DNA of 20,702 nt, taken from contig MU394191.1 in assembly GCA_022578605.1 (NCBI GenBank), forward strand, positions 1 through 20,702, in the 5' to 3' direction. This document shows, piece after piece, positions 7,951 to 17,250 of the stretch (within the stretch, counting starts at the first letter, position 1; every line of letters starts with the position of its first letter). The notes under the pieces are model-generated. The model worked only from the letters and a program-made list of their open reading frames with translations, was not told the DNA's origin and ran no database searches. The position numbers and the translations under genes were made by a program. Origin of the DNA: Camillea tinctor. Its lineage: Eukaryota; Ascomycota; Sordariomycetes; Xylariales; Xylariaceae.

Positions 7951-8620
7951 GCTTATATAAACTATAAAACGGCTAAAGTAAAAGGCTTATATCCCTGTAC
8001 TTGCATGTTAAAAATTTACATAAGAAATTCTCCGCGCTAGTAACTAGCGCTTTACCGTTAGCTAGCCTTTTTTAAAGCTTTGCTAAGGGTTAATCGGTAA
8101 TAGCTACTTTATAAAAGGCTATTTTATAAGAGGTGTTAGCGATAGTGAAGTTAGTAATAGGTATGTAGGTTGGCAACAGCTACCTTATTAAATAAGGAAG
8201 TATTAGCAATAGTAAGGTTAGTTAACGATAGCACCTTATAAGAAGCCACTTTATAGGTAGCTACTTTGTAGGAGGTGTTAGCGATAGTAAAGCTAGTTGT
8301 TAGCAACGGTTATCCTATTAATAAAGCTATTAACAGTAAAAAATTTAGTCGCTGCTATTTCCATTTAGTTAATGCTTTATTTGCAGTGCTACTTTAAAAT
8401 ATTAGCAAGGTATGTATATATGCTAGTAATTAGTTGGCAATAATGTAAGTACTTGGCAAAAAGTTTTGCTAGTAGTGCTTTATTAGTTATAAAATAGCTA
8501 ATAAAAAGTGTTATGCTTTAAAAAAAAAATAGTTAGTTAAACTACAATAAGATTTAAACTTATTACATTAATATTTTATATTAATGTTTATTAAGCGCTT
8601 AATCACTGCGCTATATAGCC

Positions 8621-9962
8621 TTAACTATTTTATAGTTTTTAGCTGTAATTTATTTTGATTTTTAATAATTATATTATTAAAAATTAAAAATGTACGTTTT
8701 ATAGAAGTTATTGTTGCTAATATTACTAAATAACGTTTAGCTATAATAGTTAAAATAAGAAATTTATTTAAATTAAATTTTTACTATAATAAAATATTAG
8801 TTTATTATAATAATTAGTTTTATATTAATATAAAATAAAATAAAATTAAACTTACTTTTTTAAGGTATTTTCTTTTATTTAAATAATTATTTAATTTCTT
8901 ATTTAAATTAAATTTAGTGCTTAAATAAATATTATTATTTGATGAATTATTTTTAACAATATTTTAAATATATTGTCGTTATTTAATTTATTAAATGATA
9001 TATTAAAAGGGTTATTTTTATTTAATTGTTTTTTAACCTTATTAAATATTAATATAAAAAATATAAAAATATAACATACTTTTTAAATTTAACTTTAAAT
9101 AATTGAATTATATTATTTTTTATATTTTTATAATAATATAATAAACTATTTTTTTAAAAATAATTAGTTTTTTATGTAAAATTTAATATAATACTAAATA
9201 AATATAAATTAAAATAACTAATATTTAATAATTTATTTATTAAATTTTGTAAAAAGTATTTATTTAGCTTTTTAGCACTATGTAATATTGTTGCAATAAA
9301 GCTATTTAAAATAAGTGCCTATATAAAATTAATAATTAATTATAAAATAATAAAAATTTAAAATAAAAAATAACTTATAATTTTTAGGTTATTTTGTAGT
9401 TGTTGATTATAATTGCGTAATAAATTTCGCAATTTATTTTAAATTTGGTATATAAATAATAAGTTTCGAGATATTGTTATGTAAATTTTAACTTGTAAAT
9501 AAATAGTTGGTTTAATAAAAATTTCGAAAATTTGCTGTAATTTTTTTAAAGTATACTAATTAATATTATTTAAAAATAGCTTTTTAAATTTTAAATGGTT
9601 AGTATTTCGATTAATATATAATAAAGGATTTTTTAATTTTAAAAAAACCTTTATTATATTATAAGTTGAATTTTAACGTGTTGGTGAATTTGTAAATTAA
9701 TTAGTAAAAAAATAAATTAATTAAATACTAATAGGAATAACGTTTTTTTTATAATTATTATTTAAAATTTCATTTTTTTTTGCGTTATTTATACTTTTTT
9801 TTAATAATTTTTAAATATTATGCGTATATTTCGTTAAAGTAGCAATTTGGCGAATTCGATTAATTAAATTTAAAAATAATTAATAATTAATATAAAATTA
9901 ATAAAATAAACTAACTTTTTTGAATTTTGTTTTTATCGTTTATTTTAATTCTAGGTTTTAAT
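8621..9962 (-). pseudogene. hAT transposase, C-terminal half, degraded copy 1
   Basis: The segment aligns along its whole length with 10658-12018. Copy 2 there shows the hAT C-terminal dimerisation domain, and the same codons are visible here with more stops. On the minus strand it includes a NRNTNHLKFKKLFLNN stretch, a LQQIFEIFIKPTIYLQ stretch (hAT 'LEPF...T..L' region) and the AKRYLAI segment near the low end. The last few dozen codons are missing at 8621, where a SINE head abuts, and the N-terminal half is missing at 9962, where a MITE-like element begins. On the + strand this copy has lost mainly C and kept G, the reverse of copy 2. Confidence 0.78.
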
Positions 9963-10172
9963 CAGGGTTGTGATAAAAACTATTAGTTTTTAGTTTTTTT
10001 TTAGTTACTAACTAACTAGGCTAGTTTTAGTTAAGCTATTAACTAACTAACACTAGTTTTAGTCAGGCTATTAACTAACTAGCCTAGTTTTAATCAACCT
10101 ACTAACTAACTAAAAACTAATGCTAGTTAGTTAGTTAGTAACTAAAAAAAAACTAAAAACTAATGGTTTTTT
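9963..10172. mobile_element. hAT-type MITE with long inverted arms (copy 1)
   Basis: The left end CAGGGTTGTGAT (9963-9974) looks like a hAT terminal repeat. A left arm rich in TTAGTTTTTAG and TAACTAACTAG (9980-10019) is matched in inverse by a right arm at 10123-10166. Between them lie tandem CTATTAACTAACTAGC-type units. The right terminus does not show the expected ATCACAACCCTG, so the outer edge is damaged or misplaced. A second, more diverged element lies at 16172-16396. It has no coding capacity. Mobilisation by a hAT transposase is inferred from the terminus only. Confidence 0.65.
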
Positions 10173-10565
10173 TTAAAAAAATTTAAATTTTTACTAGTAT
10201 TTTTATACAATATATTTAAAAATGTAATGTAAAAATAGTTTTTATTAATGTAATTTAAGCTATTTTAAAAAACGATTTACATATAAAATTACATTACAAT
10301 TTTATATAATTAATATTTAAAAAATTATTATTTTATATTTAATATATAATAAATTATTTAATTTTTTAATTTAAGGTTTATTAAAAATTACAATTAAGCT
10401 TTAAAAAAACGTTTTAACTTATTAACTTTATAACTTTTTCAATTTAATAAATAAAATTTTACTTTTTATAATAAAAATTATAATAAATTTTATATTTAAT
10501 TTATATTATATTTAAAGTTTTAAAAAGCTTTTTATTCTTTAAATAAAATCTATTTATTAACCTAT
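10173..10565. other. Non-coding AT-rich flank downstream of the hAT gene
   Basis: It holds no open frame. It contains inverted ATGTAATGTAAAAAT (near 10220) and AAAATTACATTACA (near 10285), which could form a hairpin. It may be the 3' flank of the hAT element; no clear terminal repeat was found. Confidence 0.4.
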
Positions 10566-13372
10566 TTAATTTTCTTTTTCTTTTAAAACCTCCATATTAT
10601 CAATATATTGCTATTATAATTCTTTTATATTATTAAATTTCCAACTTTTTAATAACGTTAACCATTTTACAGTTTTTAGCTATAATTTATTTCAATTTTT
10701 AATAATTATATTACTAAAAATTAAAAATGTACGCTTTATAGAAGCTATTATTGCCGGTATTGCTAAATAACGTTTAGCCATAATAACTAAAATAAAAAAT
10801 CTATTTAAATTAAATTTTCACCATAATAAAATATCAGTTTATTATAATAATTAGTTTTATATTAATATAAAATAAAAAAAATTAAACTTACTTCTTTAAA
10901 GTATTTTTCTTCATTTAAATAATTATTTAATTCCTTATTTAAATTAAATTTAATGCTTAAATAAATATCATTATTTAATAAATTATTTTCTAATAATATT
11001 TTAAATATATTATCGTTATTTAATTCATCAAACGACATATTAAAAAGGTCGTTTCTATTTAATTGTTTTTTAACCCTATTAAATATTAATAAAAAATAAA
11101 AAAATAAAAAAATATAACATACTTTTCAAATTCAATTTTAAATAATTAAATTATATCATTTTTTATATTTTCATAATAATATAATAAACTATTCTCTTAA
11201 AAATAGCTAGTTTTTTATGTAAGATTTAATATAATACTAAATAAATAAAAGTTAAAATAACCAGTATTTATTAGTTTATTTATTAGATTTCATGGAAAAT
11301 ATTTATTTAGCTTTTTAACACCACGTAAAATTACTGCAATAAAACCATTTAAAATAAATGCCTATATAAAATTAATAATTAATTATAAAATAATAAAAAT
11401 TTAAAATAAAAAATAACTTATAATTTCTAAGTTATTTTGTAATTATTAATTATAATTGCGTAATAAACTTCGCAATTTATTTTAAATTTAGTATATAAAT
11501 AATAAACCTCAAAACATTATTATATAAATTTTAGCTTATAAATAAATAGTTAGTTTAACGAAAATTTCAAAAATTCGCTGTAATTCTTTTAAAGTATACC
11601 AATTAATATCATTTAAAAATAGCTTTTTAAATTCTAAATAGTTCGTATTTCGATTTATATATAATAAAAAATTTTTTAATTTTAAAAAAACCTTTATTAT
11701 ATTATAAGTTAAATTCTAACGTGTTAATAAATTTATAAATTAATTAATAAAATTAAAAATAAAATAAAATAAAATAAATAAATACCAATAAAAATAACGC
11801 TTTTTTTATAATTATTATTTAAAATTCCATCTCTTTTTGCGTTATTTATACCTTTTTTTAATAATTTTCAAATATCGTGCGTATATTTCGTTAACGCAAC
11901 AATTCGGCAAATTTAATTAATTAAATTTAAAAATAATTAATAAATTTTTATATAAAAATAAATAAAATAAACTAACTTTTTTAAATTTCGTTTTTATCGT
12001 TTATTTCAATTTTAAGTTTTAATAAAAAAAGCTAAATATTAATATATTTCGTAATAAAATTAAATAAATTTTTATTTAAAATAAAATCTTTTAATATATT
12101 TTACACAATTAAATTAATAATATATGTTATATACTTTATATCGTTTATAAAAAGGTTATAATATCGATTATTTATAATATTTATAAATTATTAAAAAAAA
12201 ATATCGTTATTTCGAGCATTATCGCAAGTAATACTAAAATAAATTAGTTTTAATATTAAAAAATAAAATAAAAATAAAATAAAATAAAAATAATTACTTA
12301 AAAATATAATTTAATTTTATATTTAAATATTTTAAAAATATAAATACTAGTATAATTAATTATTAAATTTTTAAAACTAATTAATTTATAAATTAAATTA
12401 AAATTGGAATTAATAAATAAAATAATAATACTCATAAAAGTAATATTTAAATTTAAAGTTTAAATATTAAAAATAATAAAAAACTTTTTAAAATTATCAA
12501 TATTTAACTTTAATTAGTTTTTAAAAATACTTTTAATATTATTAAAATTTGTTTTTAAAATAAATTTAATTTTCCATTTATTTATAATAAGTAATTTTTT
12601 ATTAATTTATTAGTTTTAATTAAATAAATAATAAATAAATAATAAATAAACTTACGGATTATAATATTTTAAAAGATCTTAAAATAAATTTGAATTTAAA
12701 ATACTAAAAGGTAAATTATTTTTAATAATAATTAATAATAATTTATTTAAAGCTTTGTTTTTAGTAAATAAAGTAATATTATTATTATTATTGGAACTTT
12801 TACCAATTGTATTAATTCGAGACCGTTTTCGCGTTTGTAAGTTAAAAATACCAATATTTTTCGAAAATTTGGATCTTAATTTTAAAAGTTAATAAATATA
12901 AAAATATTAATATAATAATAAATAAATTAACTTACTTAATTTTCTGCCTTTTTTTTTTGTTTTTTTGTTATAAGCAATAGTAGGGTGTTTTGCATTATAA
13001 TAACGTAAAAGGTTTAATGATTAAAACCCTTTAATTGCTGTATTTAATTTATAATTATACCTAAATATTAAAAAGTTAATATAAATAATATAAATAATAT
13101 AAAATATAAACTTACATTGTATAAGCAATAGTTATTTGCCTTGGTTTAGGCAAAGTAATAGGTAATAAAGTACGTGAAAATAAGCTATTTTTAAATATAT
13201 AAGCTCTAGATTTTTTATCCGAATTTAATTTAAAATTAGGCTTATTTTCTTTTTTAATAATAATATTAGTTTTTTCTAAATTACTATTATAACTACTTAT
13301 TAGCAAGGTATTTTTAATAGTAAAATTAAAATTAACAGATTAAGAATTATCGAAATTAAATGTAAAAGACAT
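10566..13372 (-). pseudogene. hAT-family transposase gene, near full length, intron-containing, mutated (copy 2)
   Basis: Start ATG at 13372-13370 (MSFTFNFDNS, then a stop from CAA to TAA); stop at 10568-10566. Exons carry GTAAG donors: exon 1 13372-13116, intron 13115-13061, exon 2 13060-12936, intron 12935-12875, exon 3 12874-12656, with further introns after that. Exon 2 encodes a BED zinc-finger-like LLRYYNAKHPTIAY (first His apparently mutated to Tyr). Exon 3 has NNLPFSILNS, typical of hAT transposases. At 12231-12205 ITCDNARNND carries the catalytic-domain DNA.NN motif, followed by an INLIV segment. The C-terminal dimerisation domain is at 10784-10658 (AKRYLAIPAIIASIKRTF, TVKWLTLLKSW). 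The protein would cut and rejoin element ends; this copy is inactive through stops, but many codons remain readable. Confidence 0.85.
13112..13372 (-). pseudogene. hAT transposase exon 1
   Basis: After one premature stop near the start, 64 codons are open (13306-13112), running two codons past the splice donor at 13115. The peptide is K/N/S-rich with SRAYIFKNSLFSRTLLPIT and PKPRQITIAY, the kind of low-complexity leader found before the BED finger in hAT transposases. The donor ATG|GTAAG-like junction and the 55-bp AT-rich intron are clear. It is not a separate small protein. Confidence 0.7.
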
Positions 13373-13379
13373 TTTTAAA

Positions 13380-13494
13380 TATAATGTAAAATAATAATTT
13401 TAAATTAATTAAAATGTATAATAATTTATGTAAAATAATATAATAATATAATGTAAAATAATAATTTTAAATCAATTGAAATATATAATAATTA
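13380..13494. repeat. Tandem direct repeat upstream of the hAT gene
   Basis: A roughly 45-bp unit beginning ATAATGTAAAATAATAATTT occurs at about 13380-13428 and again at 13449-13494, with a few transition differences. It may be part of the hAT 5' region; no function is visible. Confidence 0.6.
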
Positions 13495-13609
13495 TATTTA
13501 TAAATAAGTAAATAAAAGTTATGTTATATTTTATAAAAGTTAATAGAAATGTAATAACTTATATAAAAATTAAAAAATAATAATTAACAATATAATGTTT
13601 AAAATTAAA

Positions 13610-13985
13610 AGCTAGTATATAAAACTGGCTGTTAATATATAAAACCGGATATTAATATATAAAACTAAATGTTAAATATAAACTTAAAATCATAATTAGT
13701 AATATATTATTTAAAACCGGATGTTAATATATGAAACTAAATATTAATATATGAAACTGGATGTTAATATATGAAATTGGATGTTAATATATAAAACTAG
13801 ATATTAAATATAAACTTAAAATCATAATTAATAATATATTATTTAAAACTAGATGTTAATATATGAAACCGGATATTAAATATAAACTTAAAATTATAAT
13901 TAGTAATATATTATTTAAAACTGGAAGGCAATATGTAAAACTGGAAAGCAATATGTAAAACTAGAAAGTAAAATTTAAAACTAAA
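13610..13985. repeat. Minisatellite with a nested higher-order unit
   Basis: About 20-bp units of the form AAAACCGGATGTTAATATAT repeat many times with variation. A longer insert containing TAAACTTAAAATCATAATTA recurs at about 13680, 13811 and 13881, giving a second period. Towards 13920-13985 the unit shifts to AAAACTGGAAGGCAATATGT. It lies directly upstream of the hAT start and just before the LINE target site. It may be subterminal hAT sequence or an independent minisatellite. Confidence 0.7.
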
Positions 13986-14001
13986 AAAAAAAAAAGTAAA
14001 C

Positions 14002-14015
14002 ATAATAAATAAAAA
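14002..14015. repeat. Target-site duplication, left copy (LINE 3' end)
   Basis: ATAATAAATAAAAA recurs exactly at 15286-15299. It brackets the truncated LINE insert. Confidence 0.85.
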
Positions 14016-14100
14016 GCCCACGCCCAGACCTCCTCAGCAAACGCTGGCCCAAGGCCCCCCTTCCCCGTCTCGCAGGAAAAGCAGCAGGAGTTGCGGAGCA
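14016..14100. other. Unmutated GC-rich patch at the truncated LINE 5' edge
   Basis: Long C runs (GGCCCCCCTTCCCC) persist here. The reverse complement of 20702-20640 lines up base for base as the T/A-converted version of the same sequence. It preserves the original codon usage of the LINE. Confidence 0.75.
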
Positions 14101-14560
14101 TAAATATTAGTTTAAGCACCTCTTTTTATTCGACCTAGTCCTTTACTTAGACGGATTTAAGACTTTAAATACTTACGTTAGTTAAAGGTTCGTAGCATAT
14201 TAAAGCAATAAGAAGTTACATTTTTTTTATAGACTTTTTAACTAAATAAAAGTTTTTAATGTAAAAGTAATTGTTGCAAAAAAAGCTGTAAAATAAGCAA
14301 AAATAAAGTAATATAATATTATTTTTACCTTTATTAACTTTTATTTATGTTTAAATAATATAGCGGTAATTTAAAGACTTTTTAGTTATTTTTTCGATAA
14401 TTTTTAAATCGATTTTATTGCTTTTATAAAGATAATTAACTGTATTTATTTCTTTGTTTATATTATATAATAGTTTTTTAAACATAAAAATATCTTTAAA
14501 AATAAGGAGGCAAATTAATAAGCTAAAAAAAGCGTTAGCTTTAATTGTTTTAACTACTTT
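14018..14560 (+). pseudogene. LINE ORF2 C-terminal RNase H domain
   Basis: The frame is open for about 30 codons from 14018 (PRPDLLSKRW, then GKAAGVAEHKY). It crosses one TAG where a W codon would sit and reaches DLVLYLDGFKTLNTYVS at 14132. This matches the RNase H first motif (VVYTDGSK), with its Asp at 14150-14152. Later the frame shows an FNQ/FNVKVI-like segment and ends with HKNIFKNKEAN (14483-14515), matching the 'GHxxIxGNExAD' motif with the final Asp now Asn. RNase H removes the RNA strand during LINE copying. Several in-frame stops make this copy non-functional. Confidence 0.7.
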
Positions 14561-15285
14561 TTTTTTAACTTTTTTAAACTTTTTATTTTAATTTACACTT
14601 AGCGCATTAATAAGTTTAAAAAACATAATATTTTTATTAAGTAATAAATATAAAATACTTTTTGTTTATATTAAAAGTAAAATTTACTTATAGTTTTTAT
14701 TTTTAAAAAGCTTATATTTAGTTACTAAACTTTACACCGGCTTTTTGCTAAATACACAAGATACGGTAACTTTGCAAATTATTACTAACGCTTTAACTAT
14801 TTTAAAGCAGTTAATTGCTATGTATGCTAATATAGTTAAAAACAAAATTTCGACTACATTATAAAATATTAGCATACTTAATACACGATATGGAAATTTA
14901 AAATCCGCTTAAAATATAAATCTCAGCATTTAGTCGGCCATAAAAGCTACCTTAACTTTGCAACTTTTTTTACGCGGGTTAACCCATACAAGAAACGGGG
15001 ACTATAGTGTAACTAACAGGCAAGGCCTATAAAAGCTAACTACGGTAAAGCAATTAACGTTGCAAAGAAACACAGCTTAAATAAAAAGTACAATTATAGT
15101 CCTTAAAAAAGGAAAGTAAAAGGATTTTTTCTATTTATTTTAACACGCAAGTACGAGAAATAACTTCCTTATTCTTGCCATTCTATAGTTTATATAGGCT
15201 TAAGGTGTAACTAAATACTATAGTAAATAGTTTAGCTTCAGCTCCCGCTTTGGACGTTAAATATATTATTATTATTATTATCATT

Positions 15286-15299
15286 ATAATAAATAAAAA
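15286..15299. repeat. Target-site duplication, right copy (LINE 3' end)
   Basis: Exact second copy of ATAATAAATAAAAA immediately after the (ATT)n tail. Confidence 0.85.
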
Positions 15300-15360
15300 A
15301 TTAATTTTTTATAAAAAAAAGCTAAATTCTTTATTAATAAACCTTTATTTTTTTATTTCA

Positions 15361-15630
15361 TTATTTAAATTTACTTTTTTAACCTTTACGGTATTACTAT
15401 CTTTAAGTTTATATTATTTTATTATTATTTAAATTATTTAAAGTTTGTTGTTAAGTTTAAATAATTTAAATAACAAAAAGAATATTTAAACTTAATGACA
15501 AACTTTAAGTAATAAATAATAAATAAATAATAAATAAATAAATAACAAAAGAAATTATTTAAATTCGCTTTTTAAATCTTTACGATATTGCTGTTTTTAA
15601 GTTTATATTTATATTTTATTATTATTTTTA
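15361..15630. repeat. Direct repeats flanking an imperfect palindrome
   Basis: A ~70-bp sequence beginning TTATTTAAATT and containing CTTTACGGTATTACT (15361-15430) is repeated at about 15556-15628 with transition differences. Between the copies lies a palindrome: arm TTAAAGTTTGTTGTTAAG (15438 on) pairs with the arm ending CATTAAGTTTAAATA in reverse (15483-15508). About 24 of 26 positions match around a 19-base loop. Short (AAATAAAT)n repeats follow. Nothing identifies the element type. Confidence 0.65.
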
Positions 15631-16170
15631 ATTTATAATGTAAGTTATTATTATTTTTTTATTAATATTATAAAAAGTTAACTAATATAACATTTAAAAA
15701 CATTTAAAAACAATTATTATAAGTTATTATATAATAATAATTTAAAATTAATTATTATAATAAAAAATGTAAGTTATTATTGTTATTATTTAATATATTT
15801 ATTAATATAAGGTTTAAGAATATTATAATAATAATAATATTATTATTATTAATTATTATAGTTATTATTATTATAATTATTGTAAGTTATATTTTTTATA
15901 GTTATAATATTAATATAATGCTAATATATTAAAAAAGTAAATTTAAAAAATTTAATACTATTATAATAATAATTATAATTTTTAATAAATATTTAAAAAA
16001 ATTATATAGCTTTATTAATATTATATAAATATAAACTATATAAATTTACAAATTAAACTAATTTAAATAAATAAATAACTATTTTAAGCATTATTTTAAT
16101 AATTATAATAAACTTTTACTTATTTTTTACATTTTATAGTAAAAATTTTTTTTTAATAAAAGTGGAGCTA
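15631..16170. other. Low-complexity AT DNA with (ATT)n/(AAT)n runs
   Basis: Trinucleotide ATT/AAT runs, especially at 15820-15900, and almost no C or G. No gene, RNA or element ends were seen. Confidence 0.6.
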
Positions 16171-16171
16171 T

Positions 16172-16396
16172 TTTATTAGTTTTTAGTTTTTTTTTAGTTA
16201 TTAACTAACTAATGCTAGTTAGTTTTAGTCAAAGTGCTAATTAACTAGGCTAGTTTTAGTTAGCTTACTAACTAATTAACATTAGTTTTAGTTAAGCTAT
16301 TAACTAACTAGCTTAGTTTTAGTTAGGCTATTAACTAACTTTAGTTAGTGGGGCTAGTTAATTTAGTAACTAATTAGTAATTAAATCACAACCTTG
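16172..16396. mobile_element. hAT-type MITE-like element (copy 2)
   Basis: The left part (TTAGTTTTTAGTTTTTTTTT then TAGTTATTAACTAACTAA, from 16176) matches the left arm of the element at 9963, followed by the same CTAACTAACTAGCTTAG-type tandem units. The right end ATCACAACCTTG (16385-16396) is the reverse complement of CAAGGTTGTGAT, one base from the left terminus CAGGGTTGTGAT of copy 1. The left terminus itself is not recognisable. No 8-bp duplication could be confirmed. Confidence 0.6.
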
Positions 16397-17095
16397 TGTG
16401 TAAGTTAGGTTTATTTTTTTTAAAACTGGGGTTTAAGAATTTTAGGTCCTTGCAGGTTAGTAAGGTACGCGCCTTCCACGTGACACCAATTTAAGCGAAA
16501 TGGGGCGAAAGGTAAGAAAGCCACACATAAAATTTCCAATTAAAAATTGCAAAAATTTTGTGTATTTTTAGGAATTTAAAGCGTTTCGTAAAAAACGTGC
16601 TAGTTAAAATACCGTAAACGTCAGCGCTAGCATAAAACTACTAACTTAAATACAGTATTGTAAATAAAAGTTCGTTTACTAATTAAAATGTTTTCGTTAA
16701 AATTTACTTTATAGTAATAAATGGTTTTTTTAACTTAAGTCGTTAATTTTTAGCAAAAAGCGTTAAATATAGCTAGCTTACTTAAAAAAAAATGTCGTTT
16801 TCGACTTGCTTTTTAATTAAAAAGGTTTAGGTCGAAAAGTTTATTTAATAATAATAAAATAAAATTTTTATAACTGCGTTAAAGTTAGACTTACCGCACT
16901 ATATAATGCAAAATGTAGCAGTATAAAGTAGTATTATAAATATGTAAAAAAATAAAAAAGTGCAACATTAAATGTATAGCTGCGCTGCATATTAAATATT
17001 GCTATTTTTTTATTTTATTTACTAATGCTAATATTAGTTCTTATTTTATTTATGTAGGGTGCTATGCACTTCTTAATATACAGTAATTACATTAT
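16397..17095. other. Less mutated, unassigned sequence
   Basis: This stretch keeps ordinary steps (TC, GA, CG), for example CCTTCCACGTGACACC near 16471 and GCGAAATGGGGCG near 16495, so it may be single-copy host DNA. No frame is open beyond about 60 codons and no tRNA or rRNA feature was seen. A hairpin TTTTCGAC (16798-16805)/GTCGAAAA (16831-16838) flanks a TTTTTAATTAAAAA core. The CACGTGAC box could be a bHLH-type site, but no gene follows it visibly. Confidence 0.45.
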
Positions 17096-17236
17096 TTTTT
17101 TTATTATTTAATTAAGCTATTAAGTTTTTATAGCTTTATTATTATTATTTATAATTAATTAAGCTAAAGCTTAATAGTTATTATAGCAGTTTTATTATTT
17201 TAAAAAAAAGCTATATTTATAAATATTATATTAAAG

Positions 17237-17250
17237 CAAAAAAAGCTTAA
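17237..17250. repeat. Target-site duplication, left copy (SINE F)
   Basis: CAAAAAAAGCTTAA recurs exactly at 18077-18090, and the interrupted LINE reads through once the SINE and one copy are removed. Confidence 0.85.

Larger units (their letters stand above)
7511..8620 (-). mobile_element. SINE carrying an inserted MITE (SINE E)
   Basis: The minus-strand SINE runs from head GGCTATATAGCGCAGTGATT (8620) to a (TAA)n-type tail at 7511-7535. Removing the 363-bp MITE and its 4-bp duplication leaves about 743 bp. The 3' block contains the TAGCTAATTAATTAGTTAG subtype motif. The head abuts the hAT fragment at 8621. No matching TSD was found on the two sides, so a later rearrangement or deletion is likely. 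Confidence 0.82.
14016..15285 (+). mobile_element. 5'-truncated LINE insertion (RNase H end plus tail)
   Basis: A 1,270-bp insert bounded by an exact 14-bp TSD and ending in an (ATT)n/ATC tail, the classic outcome of incomplete target-primed reverse transcription. It encodes the C-terminal part of Tad1-type ORF2 (RNase H, 14132-14515), then a 3' UTR. The last ~150 bp (from about 15130) resemble the 3' block of the SINEs (TAGTTTATATAGGCTTAAGG, TCAGCTCCCGC..TGGACG). It aligns with the reverse complement of 19459-20702. It is much less mutated than that copy, and its first ~85 bp are GC-rich and essentially unmutated. Confidence 0.85.

Noticed and set aside
9963..10172. LTR or promoter of the hAT gene
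   Set aside because: Inverted arms and a hAT-like terminus fit a MITE better, and it lies on the far side of the gene's 3' end.
15250..15432. A 60-codon plus-strand open frame beginning MDVKYIIIIIIIIINK
   Set aside because: It is a translation of the LINE's (ATT)n tail, its target duplication and low-complexity flank; it crosses an element boundary and has no motif.
16465..16510. Gene promoter (ACGCG plus CACGTGAC)
   Set aside because: No open frame or gene remnant follows on either strand, so it is left as a note.
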